Positions 8,667-17,550 of a DNA stretch of 64,000 nucleotides are shown piece after piece; within the stretch, counting starts at the first letter, position 1; each line of letters starts with the position of its first letter. The stretch comes from Mycobacterium simulans (GTDB lineage Bacteria; Actinomycetota; Actinomycetes; Mycobacteriales; Mycobacteriaceae). The stretch covers positions 310,660-374,659 of the forward strand of contig NZ_OCVX01000003.1 of the NCBI RefSeq assembly GCF_900232995.1, written 5' to 3'. The notes under the pieces are model-generated. The model was not told the DNA's origin. It saw only the letters and a list, made by a program, of their open reading frames with translations, and searched no databases. The position numbers were made by a program, and so were the translations under genes.

Positions 8667-9359
8667 ATGCGCCGGATATTGCTAGCGGTTCTTTTGTCGG
8701 CCGCCTGGGTGACCCTGGCTCCGGTAGCGCGCTCCGATGTCGGCTGCCCGCCTGGCGGTGCGGCGCCCCCAGCCGGCGTATCCCAGCGGCAAGTCGGTGA
8801 TTTGGACGGCGACGGCCGTCCGGACACCCTGTGGATCGGGCAGTTTCGTGGGGCTGACGGCGCCAACCGGATCGTCGGCATCACCACCGCCAGCGGCGAC
8901 AACACCTCGGTGGAAATCTCGTCGGCGAGTCCAATACCCATGCGCGCGTTGGCTATTGACGCGCAAGACAACGGTGGTCATCAGGTCATCGTCAGCGACG
9001 GTCGCAGCGCACGGCTTTACGTGTTCGCCGACTGCCGGCTGCAAACGGTCGTCGACGGCCACTACGGTCGGCCGTTTGTGTTCGATCTGGAAAACCTGGC
9101 GGGTAACGGCACCGGGATCGGGTGCAGCGATCTCGGCGACGGCCGCCGCCTGGTCGGCCTGCAGGCTCTACCCGACCCTGCAAACACGAGACTATGGACA
9201 GTGCGACGCACCGAAATCGACTTGACCGGTATCCGGGCAACAACTGGGCGGTCCGACACCCTTACCGCTACGTCCGCGCAGGACCCAGCGGTGACCTCCG
9301 CGCAGACGATCAGCTGCGGCAACCTCACCATCGACCAGGACGGAGTCCAAGAGCCTTGA
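8667..9359 (+). CDS. Secreted protein with an EF-hand/FG-GAP-like segment, unknown function
   Basis: A 230-residue protein. It starts with Arg-Arg and a hydrophobic stretch ending at APVARSDVGC, a good Sec signal peptide cleaved near residue 24. The mature part begins with VGDLDGDGRPDTLWIG, which matches calcium-loop/FG-GAP repeats. The rest is beta-rich and Ser/Thr/Asp-rich with four scattered Cys. Its TGA stop overlaps the menB start (TTGA, 9356-9359), so it is translationally coupled to menB. Function is unknown; coupling of a secreted protein to a cytosolic menaquinone enzyme is odd. Confidence 0.6.
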   Translation: MRRILLAVLLSAAWVTLAPVARSDVGCPPGGAAPPAGVSQRQVGDLDGDGRPDTLWIGQFRGADGANRIVGITTASGDNTSVEISSASPIPMRALAIDAQDNGGHQVIVSDGRSARLYVFADCRLQTVVDGHYGRPFVFDLENLAGNGTGIGCSDLGDGRRLVGLQALPDPANTRLWTVRRTEIDLTGIRATTGRSDTLTATSAQDPAVTSAQTISCGNLTIDQDGVQEP

Positions 9360-10258
9360 GCGACAACCCATTTGACGCGGCTAAATGGCGACTCGTCGAC
9401 GGGTTCGCCGATCTGACCGACATCGCGTACCACCGGCACGTCACCGACGCCACGGTGCGGGTGGCATTCGACCGCCCCGAGGTGCGCAACGCGTTTCGGC
9501 CGCACACCGTCGATGAGCTCTACCGGGTGCTCGATCATGCCCGGATGTCTCCCGATGTGGGCGTGGTGCTGTTGACCGGCAACGGTCCGTCGCCCAAAGA
9601 CGGCGGCTGGGCATTCTGCTCGGGCGGCGACCAACGCATCCGCGGGCGCAGCGGCTACCAATACGCTTCCGGCGAGACCGCGGACACGGTTGACGTCGCC
9701 CGCGCCGGCAGGTTGCACATTCTGGAGGTACAGCGGCTGATCCGGTTCATGCCCAAGGTGGTGATCTGCCTGGTCAACGGGTGGGCCGCGGGCGGCGGGC
9801 ACAGCCTGCACGTGGTGTGTGACCTCACGCTGGCCAGCCGTGAGCACGCCCGTTTCAAACAGACCGACGCCGACGTCGGCAGCTTCGACGGTGGCTACGG
9901 GAGCGCGTATCTAGCTCGTCAGGTCGGCCAGAAGTTCGCCCGTGAGATCTTCTTCCTGGGCCGCCCGTATACCGCCGAGCAGATGCACCGCATGGGCGCT
10001 GTCAACGAGGTCGTCGAGCACGCCGAACTGGAGACGGTAGGCCTGCAGTGGGCGGCGGAAATCAACGCCAAATCGCCTCAGGCACAACGGATGCTGAAGT
10101 TTGCGTTCAATCTGCTCGACGACGGCCTGGTGGGCCAGCAGCTGTTCGCCGGTGAGGCCACCCGGCTCGCCTACATGACCGACGAGGCCGTCGAGGGCCG
10201 CGACGCGTTCCTGGAGAAGCGGCCCCCGGACTGGAGCCCGTTCCCGCGGTACTTCTAA
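9356..10258 (+). CDS. menB: 1,4-dihydroxy-2-naphthoyl-CoA synthase MenB
   Basis: A 300-residue crotonase-fold enzyme that cyclises O-succinylbenzoyl-CoA to 1,4-dihydroxy-2-naphthoyl-CoA in menaquinone synthesis. Diagnostic motifs are CSGGDQRIRG, NGWAAGGGHSLH (oxyanion-hole region) and TDADVGSFDGGYGSAYLAR with the active-site Asp. The sequence is almost identical to M. tuberculosis Rv0548c as I recall it. The start is TTG 9356 overlapping the upstream stop; no ATG or GTG lies in frame nearby, and the M. tuberculosis protein begins about 14 residues further upstream, so the true start is uncertain. Confidence 0.92.
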   Translation: MSDNPFDAAKWRLVDGFADLTDIAYHRHVTDATVRVAFDRPEVRNAFRPHTVDELYRVLDHARMSPDVGVVLLTGNGPSPKDGGWAFCSGGDQRIRGRSGYQYASGETADTVDVARAGRLHILEVQRLIRFMPKVVICLVNGWAAGGGHSLHVVCDLTLASREHARFKQTDADVGSFDGGYGSAYLARQVGQKFAREIFFLGRPYTAEQMHRMGAVNEVVEHAELETVGLQWAAEINAKSPQAQRMLKFAFNLLDDGLVGQQLFAGEATRLAYMTDEAVEGRDAFLEKRPPDWSPFPRYF

Positions 10259-10266
10259 GCCCCACC

Positions 10267-10320
10267 GAGCGTCACGCCAGCGTGGCGCCGAACGCTGCGC
10301 GCCACGCCAGCGTGACGCTC
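10267..10320. repeat. Imperfect inverted repeat after menB
   Basis: Two 21-base arms at 10267-10287 and 10300-10320 are complementary except for central mismatches. Each arm begins or ends in the motif CACGCCAGCGTG. The structure could act as a terminator for menB, but it lacks a T-run and looks more like a dispersed mycobacterial palindromic repeat. Confidence 0.6.
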
Positions 10321-10349
10321 AGCGAGAGCGCCGCGCTTAGACTCCCCAC

Positions 10350-11231
10350 GTGAGCAAGAGTCCGCTGCGTCGGTTGGCCGATCAGATCACGCTGGCCAGC
10401 ATGCGACCCCCGGCCTCGCCGCAGCTGCTGATCAATCGACCCGCCATCAAACCGATCGAACTCGCCGGCAAGCGCGTCCTGCTCACCGGCGCATCGTCGG
10501 GCATCGGCGAGGCCGCCGCCGAGCAGTTCGCGCGACGCGGTGCCACCGTGGTCGCCGTTGCCCGTCGACAGGATCTGCTGGACGAGGTGGCCGACCGGAT
10601 CACGACGTCAGGCGGCACGGCGATGTCGGTTCCCTGCGACCTCTCGGACATGGAGGCTGTCGACGCGCTCGTCGCCGACGTCGAAAAGCGCATAGGCGGA
10701 GTCGACATCCTGATCAACAACGCCGCCCGCTCGATCCGGCGGCCGCTGGCCGAATCGCTGGAACGCTGGCACGACGTCGAGCGGACCATGGTGCTCAATT
10801 ACTACGCCCCGCTGCGGCTGATCCGCGGATTTGCACCAGGAATGCTCGAGCGCGGCGATGGCCACATCATCAACGTCGCGACCTGGGGGGTGTTGTCGGA
10901 GGCTTCGCCCCTGTTCTCGGTCTACAACGCATCAAAGGCCGCGCTGTCCTCGGTGAGCCGGATCGTCGAAACCGAATGGGGCCGAAAGGGCGTGCACTCC
11001 ACGACCCTGTACTACCCGCTGGTGGCGACTCCGATGATTGCGCCGACGAAGGCCTACGAGGGCTTGCCCGCTCTGACGCCGCAAGAAGCCGCGGAGTGGA
11101 TGATCACCGCCGCGCGTACCCGGCCGGTGCGGATCGCGCCGCGGATCGCTCTTGCGGCCAAGGCGATGAACACCGTAGGTCCGCGGTGGGTCGACGCGCT
11201 GCTCGGACGGCGTGGCAACCAGGCCGGATAG
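10350..11231 (+). CDS. Short-chain dehydrogenase/reductase (Rv0547c-like)
   Basis: A 293-residue SDR. The NAD(P)-binding motif is LTGASSGIGEAA (residues about 47-58), the structural motif is NNAAR, and the catalytic YNASK lies near residue 197 after a Ser-containing VATWGVLSEAS. About 35 extra residues precede the Rossmann fold, as in other mycobacterial homologues. GTG 10350 is used as start. Substrate unknown. It lies in the conserved run menB - SDR - glyoxalase-like - pitA seen in M. tuberculosis. Confidence 0.85.
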   Translation: MSKSPLRRLADQITLASMRPPASPQLLINRPAIKPIELAGKRVLLTGASSGIGEAAAEQFARRGATVVAVARRQDLLDEVADRITTSGGTAMSVPCDLSDMEAVDALVADVEKRIGGVDILINNAARSIRRPLAESLERWHDVERTMVLNYYAPLRLIRGFAPGMLERGDGHIINVATWGVLSEASPLFSVYNASKAALSSVSRIVETEWGRKGVHSTTLYYPLVATPMIAPTKAYEGLPALTPQEAAEWMITAARTRPVRIAPRIALAAKAMNTVGPRWVDALLGRRGNQAG

Positions 11232-11282
11232 GCGTGCCGAGCCTACGTGGTCGCCGCAGTCCGACGTGATAGACACGAGATC

Positions 11283-11669
11283 ATGGAGATTTTGGCCAGC
11301 CGAATGCTGCTTCGGCCGGCAAACTATGAACAATCGCTGATTTTCTACCGCGACCAGATCGGACTGGCAATTGCCCGTGAATATGGTGCGGGCACAGTAT
11401 TTTTCGCCGGCCAGTCCCTGCTCGAACTGGCCGGTTACGGCGAGCCGGATCACTCCCGGGGACCGTTTCCCGGAGCGTTGTGGCTGCAGGTGCGCGACCT
11501 CGAGGCCACCCAGGCGGAGCTGCAGGGCCGAGGGGTAGCGATCGCCCGCGCGGCGCGCCGCGAACCGTGGGGTCTGCACGAGATGCACGTGACCGATCCG
11601 GACGGCGTCACGCTGATTTTTATCGAGGTTCCCAAGGGTCACCCGCTGCGCGTGGACACCCGACAGTGA
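11283..11669 (+). CDS. Glyoxalase/bleomycin-resistance (VOC) superfamily protein
   Basis: A 128-residue single VOC domain protein. The first beta-alpha-beta module reads MLLRPANYEQSLIFYRDQIG, and the second carries LHEMHVTDPDGVTLIFIEVP with the typical DPDG turn and trailing metal-ligand Glu. The length equals Rv0546c as I recall it. VOC proteins range from isomerases to dioxygenases and drug-binding proteins, so no reaction can be assigned. ATG 11283 is chosen because upstream residues match nothing in the family. Confidence 0.8.
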   Translation: MEILASRMLLRPANYEQSLIFYRDQIGLAIAREYGAGTVFFAGQSLLELAGYGEPDHSRGPFPGALWLQVRDLEATQAELQGRGVAIARAARREPWGLHEMHVTDPDGVTLIFIEVPKGHPLRVDTRQ

Positions 11670-11788
11670 ACGCGAACGAACCTAAGATGAACGGATAGGT
11701 AACATCTGGCGACGAGTCGCGATACACCTGCATTTCGCCTACTTCTTTGTTCGACAACGGAATACCCCTACCACCAGAATCAGGGCCT

Positions 11789-13033
11789 GTGAACATAGAC
11801 TTGTTCCTCTTGATCATCGTTGTGATCACGGCATTGGCATTCGACTTCACCAACGGGTTCCACGACACGGGCAATGCCATGGCGACCTCCATCGCCAGCG
11901 GTGCGCTCGCGCCCAAGGCAGCGGTGGCACTCTCGGCGGTCCTGAACCTGGTCGGCGCGTTCTTGTCCACAGCCGTTGCGGCCACCATCGCCAAGGGTCT
12001 GATCGACGCCAACCTGGTAACTCTGGAACTGGTCTTCGCCGGCCTGGTCGGCGGCATCGTCTGGAACCTGCTGACCTGGCTCCTCGGTATCCCTTCGAGT
12101 TCCTCGCACGCTCTGATTGGCGGCATCGTCGGCGCCACGATCGCCGCCGTCGGCGCGCGGGGGGTGATCTGGCAAGGCGTGGTGTCCAAGGTGATCATTC
12201 CGGCCATCATTGCCGCCCTCCTGGCCGTGGTTGTCGGAGCGACGGCCACCTGGCTGGTCTACTGGATTACCCGCGGTGTCCCTGAACAGCGCACCGCCGC
12301 CGGGTTCCGACGGGGTCAGATCGGCTCGGCGTCGCTGGTGTCGCTGGCGCACGGGACCAACGACGCTCAAAAGACGATGGGCGTTATCTTCCTGGCGCTG
12401 ATGTCGTACGGTGCGGTCAGCAGGACGGCTTCGTTGCCGCCGCTGTGGGTCATCGTGAGTTGCGCAATCGCGATGGCGTTGGGCACCTACCTGGGCGGCT
12501 GGCGGATCATCCGCACGCTCGGCAAGGGATTGGTGGAGATTCATCCGCCGCAGGGCATGTCCGCCGAATCGTCCTCTGCCGCGGTCATTCTGCTATCCGC
12601 GCACTTCGGTTACGCGCTGTCGACGACGCAGGTCTGCACCGGTTCGGTGCTGGGCAGCGGGCTGGGCAAGCCCGGCGGGGAGGTGCGCTGGGGCGTGGCG
12701 GGCCGGATGGCGACCGCTTGGCTGGTCACGCTTCCCTTGGCCGGCCTTGTCGGGGCGATCACTTATTGGATCGTCCACCTCATCGGCGGCTATCCCGGCG
12801 CGATCATCGGCTTCTCGCTGTTGGTCGCGGTCTCTGCTGCCATCTACATCCGGTCGCGCAGGGTCAAGGTCGACCACCACAACGTCAACGCCGACTGGGA
12901 AGGCAACCTGACGGCCGGGCTCGAAGGTTCGGACGAATACAAGCCGCCCACCAGTCCGGGCCCTAAATTCGGGAGCCGGTCACCGCAGTTCGGCTCCGAC
13001 GACGACACGGTTACTGCGGGGAACGCATCATGA
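11789..13033 (+). CDS. pitA: Low-affinity inorganic phosphate transporter PitA
   Basis: A 414-residue integral membrane protein of the PiT family (phosphate:cation symport). The two inverted PiT signatures are seen: FDFTNGFHDTGNAMATSI near the N-terminus and AHGTNDAQKTMGVIF in the second half. About ten hydrophobic segments are present and the C-terminus is cytosolic, Pro/Gly-rich and variable. GTG 11789 aligns with the M. tuberculosis start; ATG 11747 would add 14 residues. It overlaps the next small membrane gene by four bases (ATGA), so they are co-translated. Confidence 0.9.
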   Translation: MNIDLFLLIIVVITALAFDFTNGFHDTGNAMATSIASGALAPKAAVALSAVLNLVGAFLSTAVAATIAKGLIDANLVTLELVFAGLVGGIVWNLLTWLLGIPSSSSHALIGGIVGATIAAVGARGVIWQGVVSKVIIPAIIAALLAVVVGATATWLVYWITRGVPEQRTAAGFRRGQIGSASLVSLAHGTNDAQKTMGVIFLALMSYGAVSRTASLPPLWVIVSCAIAMALGTYLGGWRIIRTLGKGLVEIHPPQGMSAESSSAAVILLSAHFGYALSTTQVCTGSVLGSGLGKPGGEVRWGVAGRMATAWLVTLPLAGLVGAITYWIVHLIGGYPGAIIGFSLLVAVSAAIYIRSRRVKVDHHNVNADWEGNLTAGLEGSDEYKPPTSPGPKFGSRSPQFGSDDDTVTAGNAS

Positions 13034-13320
13034 GCGACTGGTTCAACTACGAGGCCACCCTGAAAATCCTGCTGTTCAGCTTGCTGGCCGGGGCCGCACT
13101 GCCAGGACTGTTCGCGATCGGGGTCCGGCTGCAAGCCGACGGCGCCGGTGATTTCAGCACTGACGGCGCCGGACCGCACCGGAACCCGGTGCTGGTTGCG
13201 ATCGCCTGGGTGATCTACGCGCTGGTTCTTGCTGTGGTCATCATGGGAGTGCTGTATATCGCCCGCGACTTCATTGCGCATCACACCGGCTGGGCCTTCC
13301 TCGGAGCGAAACCCAAGTAA
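13030..13320 (+). CDS. Small membrane protein coupled to pitA (Rv0544c-like)
   Basis: A 96-residue protein with two clear hydrophobic helices (about residues 9-31 and 56-80) separated by a Gly/Asp-rich loop. The start overlaps the pitA stop (ATGA), which argues for a partner role with the phosphate transporter. No known domain; conserved in position in M. tuberculosis. Confidence 0.75.
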   Translation: MSDWFNYEATLKILLFSLLAGAALPGLFAIGVRLQADGAGDFSTDGAGPHRNPVLVAIAWVIYALVLAVVIMGVLYIARDFIAHHTGWAFLGAKPK

Positions 13321-13378
13321 CGTCGACTAAGTCGTGACATAGAGTTTGTCAACGGCCCCGACGGGAAGATGTAGCAGC

Positions 13379-13681
13379 GTGAATCGATTCCTAACCTCGA
13401 TCGTGTCGTGGCTGCGCGCGGGATATCCGGAGGGCATTCCGCCCACGGATTCCTTTGCAGTGCTTGCCCTGCTGGCACGCCGCCTGACAAACGATGAAGT
13501 CTTAGCCGTGGCCAACGAATTGATGCAGCGGGGCGAATTCGACCAGATCGACATCGGCGTGGTGATCACCCAATTCACCGACGATCTGCCATCACCGGAA
13601 GATATTGAGCGAGTGCGCGCCCGGTTGGCCACCAAGGGCTGGCCCCTCGATAACGCCCGCGATAGCGAGGACCACACATAG
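13379..13681 (+). CDS. Conserved DUF3349-type cytosolic protein (Rv0543c-like)
   Basis: A 100-residue acidic helical protein starting at GTG 13379, which matches the length of Rv0543c. The text SWLRAGYPEGIPPTDSFAVLALL and the later LPSPEDIERVRARLA are hallmarks of the small mycobacterial family I know as DUF3349. No catalytic motif is visible. It lies directly ahead of menE. Confidence 0.8.
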   Translation: MNRFLTSIVSWLRAGYPEGIPPTDSFAVLALLARRLTNDEVLAVANELMQRGEFDQIDIGVVITQFTDDLPSPEDIERVRARLATKGWPLDNARDSEDHT

Positions 13682-13773
13682 CCGTCCTGCATGCGCTCAG
13701 CGTCCCGCCGGGTTCGGCCGTCCCGCTGCTGCTGCCGGCACTGGAGCGGGTCCTGGATGGCCGTGATTCTGCA

Positions 13774-14838
13774 ATGTTCGCGGCGCCGCCCCACCATGAC
13801 TCCGCGCTGCGTGCCTTACGCGTGGGCGAAGAGATCGATGACGATGTCGCCCTGGTGGTGACGACATCCGGCACCACCGGTGCTCCCAAGGGCGCGTTAC
13901 TGACGGCTGCCGCGTTGACCGCTAGCGCGTCGGCCACCCACAGCCGTCTCGGCGGACCGGGCAGCTGGCTGCTGGCCGTACCGCCGTATCACATCGCCGG
14001 TCTGCAGGTGCTGGTGCGCAGCGTGCTCGCCGGTACCGCGCCGGTCGAGCTGGATGTCACAAAGGCTTCCAAGGGCTTTGACATCACCGAGTTGCCCAGC
14101 GCCGTAAGGAGATTGGGTCCTGGCCGGCGTTACACGTCGCTGGTCGCGGCCCAGTTGGCCAAGGCGCTCACCGACCGGGCCGCGACGGACGCGCTGGCCG
14201 AGCTGGACGCGGTGCTGATCGGTGGCGGACCGGCTCCCCGGCCAATCCTGCAGGCCGCCGCGGCCTCGGGCATCACGGTGGTTCGCACCTACGGGATGAG
14301 CGAGACGGCGGGAGGCTGCGTTTACGACGGCGTTGCGCTTGATGGGGTCCGGCTGCGCGTGACCGCCGATGGGCGCATAGCGCTGGGTGGCGCGACGCTG
14401 GCCAAGGGCTATCGCAATCCGGTCGATCCGGATCCATTCGCCGAACCGGGCTGGTTTCTCACCGACGACCTTGGCACCGTGGATGATTCGGGTGTCCTGA
14501 CCGTGCTGGGCCGCGCCGACGACGCGATCAGCACGGGCGGCTTGACCGTGCTGCCCCAGCCTGTCGAGGCCGCCCTGTCGACCCATCCCGCGGTGCGCGC
14601 TTGTGCGGTTTTCGGGCTTGCCGACGACCGGCTCGGCCAGCGGGTGGTGGCCGCGGGCGTGGTCAGCGACGGCTGCGCGGCGCCGACGCTGGAAGTACTG
14701 CGGGCACACGTCACAGCCACCCTGGACGCCACCGCCGCACCCCGCGAACTCCATATCGTCGACGTGCTACCGCGACGCGGCATCGGCAAGCTCGACCGCA
14801 TGGCGTTGGTGCGCCGGTTTGCCGGACGCGATCAATAG
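13774..14838 (+). CDS. menE: O-succinylbenzoate--CoA ligase MenE
   Basis: At least 354 residues of an ANL-superfamily ligase that converts O-succinylbenzoate to its CoA thioester, the MenB substrate. The P-loop is TTSGTTGAPKGALL, the substrate region has AVPPYHIAGLQVLV, the A5 motif is TYGMSETAGG, and RRGIGKLDR carries the catalytic Lys. It is short for the superfamily, as mycobacterial MenE is. Coding-like text (HALSVPPGSAVPLLLPALE) continues upstream in frame to about 13666, but only ATA or CTG codons are available as starts there. ATG 13774 is the first standard start; the real start may be the CTG at 13687 or the ATA at 13678. Confidence 0.88.
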   Translation: MFAAPPHHDSALRALRVGEEIDDDVALVVTTSGTTGAPKGALLTAAALTASASATHSRLGGPGSWLLAVPPYHIAGLQVLVRSVLAGTAPVELDVTKASKGFDITELPSAVRRLGPGRRYTSLVAAQLAKALTDRAATDALAELDAVLIGGGPAPRPILQAAAASGITVVRTYGMSETAGGCVYDGVALDGVRLRVTADGRIALGGATLAKGYRNPVDPDPFAEPGWFLTDDLGTVDDSGVLTVLGRADDAISTGGLTVLPQPVEAALSTHPAVRACAVFGLADDRLGQRVVAAGVVSDGCAAPTLEVLRAHVTATLDATAAPRELHIVDVLPRRGIGKLDRMALVRRFAGRDQ

Positions 14839-14849
14839 GCTGCTCAATC

Positions 14850-16202
14850 GTGAGGATTGCTCGGCGGGAGACGTTGGCGGTGGCCGTCGGCTTGGTCCTG
14901 GTGGCCGCCGCGTTCGTATTGCCGCGAGTGCATTTGGGCATCAACCCGCGACGCGATACCGGCTTGGAACGCTTCGCCACGCATGCCGGCGCGGCACCGA
15001 TCTTCGGCTACTGGGACCTGCACGCCGGCTGGGGCACCGTGCCCGCAATTGTCATTGCGGTGATTGTCGTGGCGTGGGGCCCCGTTGTGGCACAACGGCT
15101 TTCGTGGCGAGCGCTGGGCTTGGGCATCTGGGCCACCGCCTGCGCGTGGGCGTTCTCGTTGGCGATGATCGACGGCTGGCAGCGCGGCTTCTCCGGCCGC
15201 TTGACCACCCGGGACGAGTATCTGTGGCAGGTTCCGGGCATCACCGACATCCCGACCACGTTGCGTACGTTCTCGAGCCGGATTCTCGACTTCCAGCCCA
15301 ACTCCTGGGTCACTCATGTCTCCGGCCATCCGCCCGGTGCCCTGCTGACCTTCGTTTGGCTTGACCGACTGGGTCTGCATGGCGGCGCGTGGGCCGGGCT
15401 GCTGTGCCTGCTGGTCGGCTCGAGCGCGGCGATGGCCGTGGTGATCGCCGTGCGGGCGTTGGCCGGCGAGCAGACCGCGCGCCGGGCCGCGCCGTTCGTG
15501 GCGGTGGCGCCGACGGCGATCTGGATCGCGGTTTCGGCCGACGGCTACTTCGCCGGGGTGGCGGCGTGGGGCGTCGCGTTGCTGGCGGTGGCGGTGCACG
15601 GTTCGTCTCGGTTCCCGGCGCTGGTAGCCGCCGGGTCCGGGCTGCTGCTGGGCTGGGGCGTGTTCCTCAATTACGGCCTGTTGCTCATGGGGTTGCCGGT
15701 TTTGGCGGTGTTGATATCAGCGGCGGACTGGCGGGTGGCTATGCGGGCTTTGGGGCCAGCCGTGCTCACCGCCGTGGCGGTCGCGACGGCTTTCGCTACT
15801 GCCGGGTTCTACTGGTTTGACGGCTATACCCTTGTACAGCAACGCTATTGGCAGGGAATCGCGGCTGACCGTCCGTTCCAGTATTGGAGCTGGGCCAACC
15901 TCGCGTGTGCGGTCTGCGCTATCGGGCTGGGCAGTGTCGCCGGTATCGGCCGGGTGTTCGACGTCGACGCCATCCGTCGCCGGTCCGGTTTCCACCTGCT
16001 GCTGCTGGCGGTGGTTGCCGCCATTGTTTGCGCGGACTTGAGCATGCTGAGCAAGGCCGAGACGGAACGGATCTGGCTGCCCTTCACTGTCTGGCTGACC
16101 GCGGCGCCCGCACTATTGCCGCCAAGTTCGCACCGCGTGTGGCTGTCGGTGAACGCCGTCGGGGCCCTATTACTGAACAGCATCATCTTCACGAATTGGT
16201 AA
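14850..16202 (+). CDS. Polytopic membrane protein, GT-C-like (Rv0541c-like)
   Basis: A 450-residue protein with around ten or eleven hydrophobic helices starting from GTG 14850. The first extracytoplasmic loop contains FGYWDLHAGWG and later a conserved-looking FQPNSWVTHVSGHPPGALL; such acidic or His-rich loops occur in GT-C polyprenyl-phosphate-dependent glycosyltransferases. Length matches Rv0541c. The two cytosolic glycosyltransferase-like genes on the opposite strand (17551-18866) are consistent with a shared role in lipid-linked sugar metabolism, but that is inference. Confidence 0.75.
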   Translation: MRIARRETLAVAVGLVLVAAAFVLPRVHLGINPRRDTGLERFATHAGAAPIFGYWDLHAGWGTVPAIVIAVIVVAWGPVVAQRLSWRALGLGIWATACAWAFSLAMIDGWQRGFSGRLTTRDEYLWQVPGITDIPTTLRTFSSRILDFQPNSWVTHVSGHPPGALLTFVWLDRLGLHGGAWAGLLCLLVGSSAAMAVVIAVRALAGEQTARRAAPFVAVAPTAIWIAVSADGYFAGVAAWGVALLAVAVHGSSRFPALVAAGSGLLLGWGVFLNYGLLLMGLPVLAVLISAADWRVAMRALGPAVLTAVAVATAFATAGFYWFDGYTLVQQRYWQGIAADRPFQYWSWANLACAVCAIGLGSVAGIGRVFDVDAIRRRSGFHLLLLAVVAAIVCADLSMLSKAETERIWLPFTVWLTAAPALLPPSSHRVWLSVNAVGALLLNSIIFTNW

Positions 16203-16209
16203 GGCGGAC

Positions 16210-17460
16210 ATGGGAGACAAGGTGCCACTGGCACGTCGGCTCGGCACGGCCGACGCGGTGACGATCGGGTTGGGTTCGATGATCGGCGCCGGTGTGTTCG
16301 CGGCGTTCGGTCCGGCCGCCCGGGCTGCCGGTGCCGGCCTGCTGATCGGGTTGGCGCTCGCCGCGGTGATCGCGTACTGCAACGCCACCGCGTCGGCGCA
16401 GCTCGCTGCGGTGTATCCGACATCGGGCGGTACGTACATCTATGGCCGGGAACGCCTGGGGCCGTGGTGGGGCTTTATCGCCGGCTGGGGATTCGTAATC
16501 GGCAAGACGGCGTCGTGCGCGGCGATGGCGCTGACGGTGGCCTCCTACACCATTGCGGGTCCCGGCTGGGTGCAGCGAGCCATCGCCGTCGCCGCCGTGG
16601 TGGCATTGGCCGCACTCAACTATCGCGGCGTCACCAAGACCGCGATGCTGGCCCGAATATTGTTGGCGTGCACTCTGATTGCGCTCGCTGCGGTGGCGAT
16701 CGGCATCGCCGTGACGAAGCCAGGGTCCACACACCTGACCACATGGTCGGGCACCACCGTCTATGGGGTCCTGCAGTCGGCGGGGCTGTTGTTTTTCGCG
16801 TTCGCCGGTTACGCGCGGATCGCAACGATGGGCGAAGAGGTACGTGACCCGGCGCGCACCATCCCCAGGGCGATAACCATCGCGCTGGCGATCGCGGTGG
16901 CGATCTATCTGGTCGTCGCCGTGGCCGTGCTGCTGGCCGCGGGCCCGGACCGACTCGCCAGCGCGGCAGCACCCCTGGCCGAAGCTCTGCGCGCCACCGG
17001 CGCTGCACGACTGGTACCTGTTGTTGCCATCGGCGGCGCGGTGGCCAGCATGGGTGCGCTGCTGGCTCTGATTGCCGGAGTCGGGCGCACCGCTTTGGCG
17101 ATGGCTCGCAATCGCGACTTGCCGGGGTGGCTGGCCGCAGTCCACCCGCGCTACCAGGTACCGCACCACGCCGAAGTCGCGCTGGCCGCGGTGGTCTGCG
17201 TGCTGGCCGCCACGGTCGACCTGCGCGGGGTGATCGGCTTTTCGTCATTCGGGGTGTTGATCTACTACGCGATCGCCAACGCGGCCGCCTACACCCTGCC
17301 GGGGCGCGGCTGGCTTCGTGTGGTGACCGTCTGCGGACTGGCCGGTTGTCTCGTATTGGTCGCCACGCTGCCGTGGCAATCGGTCGTCATCGGGCTGGGC
17401 GTGTTCGCCGTCGGGATCGCCGGGCGCGCTTTCGTGGTGCGCTCATCGAGTGTGCGCTGA
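16210..17460 (+). CDS. Amino acid/polyamine permease (APC superfamily)
   Basis: A 416-residue permease with about 11-12 membrane helices. The first helix carries the APC substrate-backbone motif GLGSMIGAGVFAAFG, and the sixth contains FFAFAGYARIATMGEEVRDP, the second APC signature. It follows the GT-C-like gene by 7 bases and is probably co-transcribed. I do not recall a permease at this place in M. tuberculosis. Substrate cannot be read from sequence. Confidence 0.85.
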   Translation: MGDKVPLARRLGTADAVTIGLGSMIGAGVFAAFGPAARAAGAGLLIGLALAAVIAYCNATASAQLAAVYPTSGGTYIYGRERLGPWWGFIAGWGFVIGKTASCAAMALTVASYTIAGPGWVQRAIAVAAVVALAALNYRGVTKTAMLARILLACTLIALAAVAIGIAVTKPGSTHLTTWSGTTVYGVLQSAGLLFFAFAGYARIATMGEEVRDPARTIPRAITIALAIAVAIYLVVAVAVLLAAGPDRLASAAAPLAEALRATGAARLVPVVAIGGAVASMGALLALIAGVGRTALAMARNRDLPGWLAAVHPRYQVPHHAEVALAAVVCVLAATVDLRGVIGFSSFGVLIYYAIANAAAYTLPGRGWLRVVTVCGLAGCLVLVATLPWQSVVIGLGVFAVGIAGRAFVVRSSSVR

Positions 17461-17478
17461 GGGCTTCGGGTGTGCACA

Positions 17479-17510
17479 CAGGGCGGGGATCCGGCGATTT
17501 TTCCGCCCTG
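17479..17510. terminator. Hairpin between convergent genes
   Basis: CAGGGCGG at 17479-17486 pairs perfectly with CCGCCCTG at 17503-17510. The loop contains a T-run (ATTTTT) on the plus strand. It sits between the permease stop at 17460 and the end of the convergent gene at 17551, a good position for a bidirectional terminator. Confidence 0.6.
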
Positions 17511-17550
17511 GATGCATAGTGAAAGCCGCGACCGCACACTCGGTACGGCG

